Shown here: positions 61,070 through 64,000 of the stretch, piece after piece
How the letters are laid out: each line of letters opens with the position of its first letter
How positions within the stretch are numbered: position 1 is the first letter of the stretch
NCBI GenBank assembly: GCA_944326825.1
Contig: CALVFL010000032.1
Location: 1 to 64,000, forward strand
Direction of reading: 5' to 3'
DNA: 64,000 nt
From: an uncultured Erysipelotrichaceae bacterium
GTDB lineage: Bacteria > Bacillota_I > Bacilli_A > Erysipelotrichales > Erysipelotrichaceae
Position numbers and translations under genes: made by a program
Notes under the pieces: generated by a model
What the model was told of the DNA's origin: nothing
Databases searched by the model: none
What the model saw: only the letters and a program-made list of their open reading frames with translations

Positions 61070-62134
61070 TTACTCCTGATACTGGATCTGCTTTAAAACG
61101 GCATCAGCAGTTTCTTTATCTTTTAAATAAGCGATGATGGCATGGGCAAATTCAAAATCAGCCCCTAAGCCTTTAGCGGTGATGACGTTATCCTTGATGG
61201 CGACTTTGCCTGTCTTTGGTTTTTTAGAACATTCAAAGCCTGGGAAGCAGACAAATTCTTCATCGCTCACAAAGCCTTCTTTAATGAAGATACTGGGAGC
61301 GGCACAGATAGCAGCGATCAGTTTTTTGGCTTCATAGAACTCGTGCAGTTTGGCAATTAGCGGTTTGAAAGCGTAAAGGTTATCAGTTCCCGGTAAACCG
61401 CCCGGCAGTACTAAAGCCTGAACTTCGCTGAAATCAACATCTTTGAATAAACGGTCTGTCTGATAGGTAAGACCATGGGAAGAAGTTACCAAAAGATCAT
61501 CGCTGATCGAAACTAACTCCACTTCCATCTTAGCTCTTTTTAGTAGATCATAGACGATCAATGCTTCGCACTCTTCATGCCCTTGGGCACAGAATATCAA
61601 TGTTTTCATTGCGGACCTCCTTTTTAGAAAACGAGTATATTTGCTGACATCACTGATGTGAAAGGCGATGCCATGGTTTTGCAAGAGAGTTTTAAAGGTC
61701 TTGATGTCATCTTTTTTGGCATCATACAGTTCATATTCGATCTCATGATCTTTAATGCCCAAATATGCTGATTCATCAATGCATAACTCGCCTTTAGGAT
61801 ATTTCTTCAGATAACGGACAGTTTTAAGATCGCCCAGATATTTAGGATCTTCAATGGCCAGTTCATTTAAGACTGCTTTGATCTTAGGATCGTTGATGTC
61901 GTTGTCTTTAATGGTGAATTCATATTCTCTTACTTCATTGTTTATGAAATGTTTTAAAGTAAAGGTGAACTTGTTATCGATCTCTCTGATCCGCATCCCC
62001 ATATTATCTTTAGCACTATAATAATGATTGGTCTGTTTGATGATCGAATCAAACTCTATATTATTGACAAGTCTTGTGAATTCTTCTTTATTTATCAAGA
62101 TCTTATACTCTTTTTCAACATGGTATTTATTCAT
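61070..62134 (-). CDS. CYTH-domain protein fused to a DJ-1/PfpI protein
   Basis: The 354-residue frame joins two domains. Residues 1-174 form a CYTH fold (EKEYKILI, the ExExK entry of triphosphate tunnel enzymes, with RYLKKYPKGELCIDES). Residues 176-354 form a DJ-1/PfpI domain (LIFCAQGHEECEALIVYDLL, nucleophile elbow AAICAAPS). No stop codon separates them. At the junction lies AAAAGGAGGTCCGCAATG, an ideal ribosome binding site 6 nt before the ATG at 61609 (residue 176). So the DJ-1 half can be made alone, while the full frame would give a fusion. TATAAT ends 6 nt before the first ATG. The operon continues through five more genes. Confidence 0.85.
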   Translation of the reverse strand: MNKYHVEKEYKILINKEEFTRLVNNIEFDSIIKQTNHYYSAKDNMGMRIREIDNKFTFTLKHFINNEVREYEFTIKDNDINDPKIKAVLNELAIEDPKYLGDLKTVRYLKKYPKGELCIDESAYLGIKDHEIEYELYDAKKDDIKTFKTLLQNHGIAFHISDVSKYTRFLKRRSAMKTLIFCAQGHEECEALIVYDLLKRAKMEVELVSISDDLLVTSSHGLTYQTDRLFKDVDFSEVQALVLPGGLPGTDNLYAFKPLIAKLHEFYEAKKLIAAICAAPSIFIKEGFVSDEEFVCFPGFECSKKPKTGKVAIKDNVITAKGLGADFEFAHAIIAYLKDKETADAVLKQIQYQE

Positions 62135-62146
62135 ACCTATATTATA
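62135..62146 (-). promoter_or_regulatory. -10 box 6 nt before the ATG at 62134
   Basis: On the minus strand TATAAT (62146-62141) is followed by ATAGGT and ATG. AGGT could act as a weak, too-close Shine-Dalgarno. Confidence 0.5.
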
Positions 62147-62382
62147 GAATAAATTTAGACGAACGATTAAGGTTTATCCTTTAAAGAATGTCAAACAGGA
62201 CAGTTAAGATCAATAAGCGGTCATTTTAGATCGAAAGGGTCAGAATACTTTTAAATGCTTCACGCTTAGTTCACATTGCTGTTATAAGATTGGGGCAAGT
62301 GATTGGGGTTATATGCGATGAACGAGAGCTGTTTTTAGTATATAATATAGGCGGACAGTTACTTGTTCTTTTGAGGTAGTAA

Positions 62383-64000
62383 ATGAAAAATGAAGTAATA
62401 AAGATTAAGGGAGCGAGAGTCAATAATTTGAAGAATATCGATCTTGAGCTGCCCAGAAATAAAATGATCATTATGACCGGTCTTTCAGGAAGCGGCAAGA
62501 CTTCTTTGGCTTTTGATACGATTTATGCCGAAGGACAAAGAAGATATGTTGAATCTTTAAGTTCGTACGCCCGCCAGTTTTTAGGCGGCATTGAAAAACC
62601 GGATGTCGATGAGATCGAAGGATTATCGCCAGCCATCTCCATCGATCAAAAGACCACTTCCAATAACCCCCGCTCGACAGTGGGAACAGTTACCGAGATC
62701 TATGATTATTTAAGGCTGTTATATGCGAGATGCGGCGTACCGTATTGCCCTAAACACAATGAGCCGATCGAAGCGCAGACTATCTCGCAGATGGTCAAAA
62801 GGATCATGAGTTTAGATGACGGCATCAGGCTTGAGATACTCTCTCCGATCGCTACCCGGGAAAAGGGTACTTTTAAAGATGTTTTTGAAAATCTTAAAAA
62901 AGAGGGTTATTTAAGAGTTTATGTGGATGGTGTGATGATGATGCTCGATGAGGCTAAACCGCTTGAAAAGAATAAAAAACATACGGTATCAGTAGTAGTT
63001 GACCGTATTAAAAAGAAAGCCGACATTGAATCAAGACTGAGCGATTCTTTGGAAACGGCATTAAAATTGGCAGATGGCTTGGCTGTCTGCAAGACTTCAG
63101 AAGAAGAGATCCTTTTTTCAAGTAATTATGCCTGTCCTAAGTGCGGATTCTCCCTGCCAAGACTTGAGCCGAGATTATTCAGTTTCAACTCGCCTTTAGG
63201 GGCTTGCGATAACTGTAAAGGTTTAGGCATCACTTTAGAAGTCGATAGGGATCTGCTCATCCCTGATGATTCTTTATCGATAAGACAGGGCGGCATTAAA
63301 TACTATAAGAACTTTGTGGACAGTGATCGGGTAGAGTGGCAGAATTTTAAAGCTTTATGCGATCATTATCGCATCGATCTTGATAAACCTTTAAACAAGT
63401 TTACCAAAGAAGAGATGGATATCATCTTATACGGATCTAAAGAACCGATCAAATACGAGATAAATACCAGCGGCGGTACTAAATATACCAAGAATACTTT
63501 TATTGAAGGTATTAAAGTGATGATCGAAAGAAGATATGAAGAAACTACTTCCAATATGATCAAAGATTATTACCGCAGTTTTATGAAAGAATCTACCTGT
63601 ACCAAGTGTCATGGTTCAAGACTTAATGAGCTGGCGCTATGTGTAAGACTTGGCGGTTTGAATATCTATGAATATACGACGATGTCGATCGAGAAAGCTT
63701 ACGAGTGGACAAATAACTTGAAATTAGACAAGATGCACGCTGAGATAGCCCGTTTGCTTTTAGAAGATATTAAGAATCGTTTGAAGTTTTTGATCGATGT
63801 CGGACTGGGCTATTTGACGCTTGATAGAATGGCAATGACTTTATCGGGCGGGGAAGCCCAAAGGATCAGACTGGCTACCCAGATCGGTTCGGGATTGACA
63901 GGCGTTTTATATGTGCTTGATGAGCCTTCCATCGGTTTACATCAGAAAGATAACGGTAAACTGATCCGCTCGCTTAAGAATATGCGTGATCTTGGCAATA
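62383..64000 (+). CDS. uvrA: Excinuclease ABC subunit A, N-terminal 539 codons, cut by window edge
   Basis: The frame opens MKNEVIKIKGARVNNLKNID and has Walker A GLSGSGKTS. The zinc finger has CPKCGFSLPRLEPRLFSFNS and CDNCKGLG. The first signature is LSGGEAQRIRLATQIGSGLT, with VLYVLDEPSIGLHQKDN as Walker B. UvrA finds bulky lesions and loads UvrB. GAGGTAG precedes the ATG. A TATAAT lies at about 62341-62346 with a poor -35. UvrB is not adjacent on this side. The rest of the gene lies beyond 64000. Confidence 0.97.
   Translation, partial: MKNEVIKIKGARVNNLKNIDLELPRNKMIIMTGLSGSGKTSLAFDTIYAEGQRRYVESLSSYARQFLGGIEKPDVDEIEGLSPAISIDQKTTSNNPRSTVGTVTEIYDYLRLLYARCGVPYCPKHNEPIEAQTISQMVKRIMSLDDGIRLEILSPIATREKGTFKDVFENLKKEGYLRVYVDGVMMMLDEAKPLEKNKKHTVSVVVDRIKKKADIESRLSDSLETALKLADGLAVCKTSEEEILFSSNYACPKCGFSLPRLEPRLFSFNSPLGACDNCKGLGITLEVDRDLLIPDDSLSIRQGGIKYYKNFVDSDRVEWQNFKALCDHYRIDLDKPLNKFTKEEMDIILYGSKEPIKYEINTSGGTKYTKNTFIEGIKVMIERRYEETTSNMIKDYYRSFMKESTCTKCHGSRLNELALCVRLGGLNIYEYTTMSIEKAYEWTNNLKLDKMHAEIARLLLEDIKNRLKFLIDVGLGYLTLDRMAMTLSGGEAQRIRLATQIGSGLTGVLYVLDEPSIGLHQKDNGKLIRSLKNMRDLGN

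Noticed and set aside
62316-62336. AACGAGAGCTGTTTTT as a LexA box before uvrA
   Set aside because: Half-site spacing does not fit the GAAC-N4-GTTC pattern of Firmicute LexA sites.
1-64000. CRISPR array, tRNA or rRNA genes
   Set aside because: No regularly spaced direct repeats with unique spacers and no cloverleaf-like sequence were found in the gaps; the only periodic repeat (36955-37036) has too few and similar units.

Overview
The window looks like the chromosome of a low-GC, anaerobic Firmicute. Gene content, short intergenic gaps and the pth-mfd-rqcP-divIC block fit Erysipelotrichia (Erysipelotrichaceae and relatives) best. This is inferred from protein style; there is no rRNA in the window to confirm it. 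No rRNA, tRNA, CRISPR array or intact prophage was seen. Most genes are complete; uvrA runs off the right edge.

Layout. 1-1760: a scrap heap of mobile DNA (the tail of a probable serine recombinase, an IS30 transposase cut inside its catalytic domain, an orphan Phd-type antitoxin with a 14-codon toxin stub). 1763-6405: a LysR regulator divergent from a heterodimeric ABC multidrug exporter. 6674-11130: an AAA/DUF4143 ATPase, a two-gene ABC system of the bacteriocin-immunity type, and a possible IS110 scrap. 11175-15049: 1-phosphofructokinase with a K+/H+ antiporter, then marR-degV behind a near-consensus promoter carrying an operator-like palindrome. 15151-17485: an ABC-2 exporter. 17572-23441: a sulfur amino acid module (cystine-type ABC importer, MalY/PatB C-S lyase, small companion protein) divergent from a LysR gene with three small genes behind it. 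23610-30422: a second DUF4143 ATPase, then divIC, rqcP, mfd, pth and a membrane protein. 30580-36867: epimerase, HAD phosphatase, glycosyltransferase, nitroreductase, AlbA_2 regulator and LCP cell-wall ligase. 37079-44703: a third DUF4143 ATPase behind a 33-bp tandem repeat, a MATE exporter, and an operon joining a 1006-residue membrane-anchored beta-propeller to an ABC-2 transporter. 44848-48161: FUSC protein, a divergent PTS-IIC-like permease lacking the IIB cysteine, and a split ThrE exporter. 48336-54669: a decayed gene, two toxin-antitoxin pairs, an old-yellow-enzyme oxidoreductase, a monomeric [FeFe] hydrogenase and two DUF4870-like proteins. 54735-62134: telA, a phosphatase, Fic, and a tight six-gene operon including a CYTH/DJ-1 fusion. 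62383-end: uvrA.

The strongest recurring signal that gene content does not explain is a -10 box (TATAAT or close to it) ending exactly 6 nt (once 7) before the start codon of nine genes scattered over the window (21286, 23106, 25327, 33324, 44848, 46906, 46956, 54669, 62134). None of these has a clear Shine-Dalgarno sequence at normal spacing, whereas most other genes do. This geometry predicts leaderless mRNAs, which would be a second start mode in this lineage. Other items worth a second look are the beta-propeller/ABC-2 operon, the in-frame CYTH/DJ-1 fusion with a perfect internal Shine-Dalgarno, the PTS-like permease without its phosphorylation site, and the 33-bp repeat upstream of the third DUF4143 ATPase.
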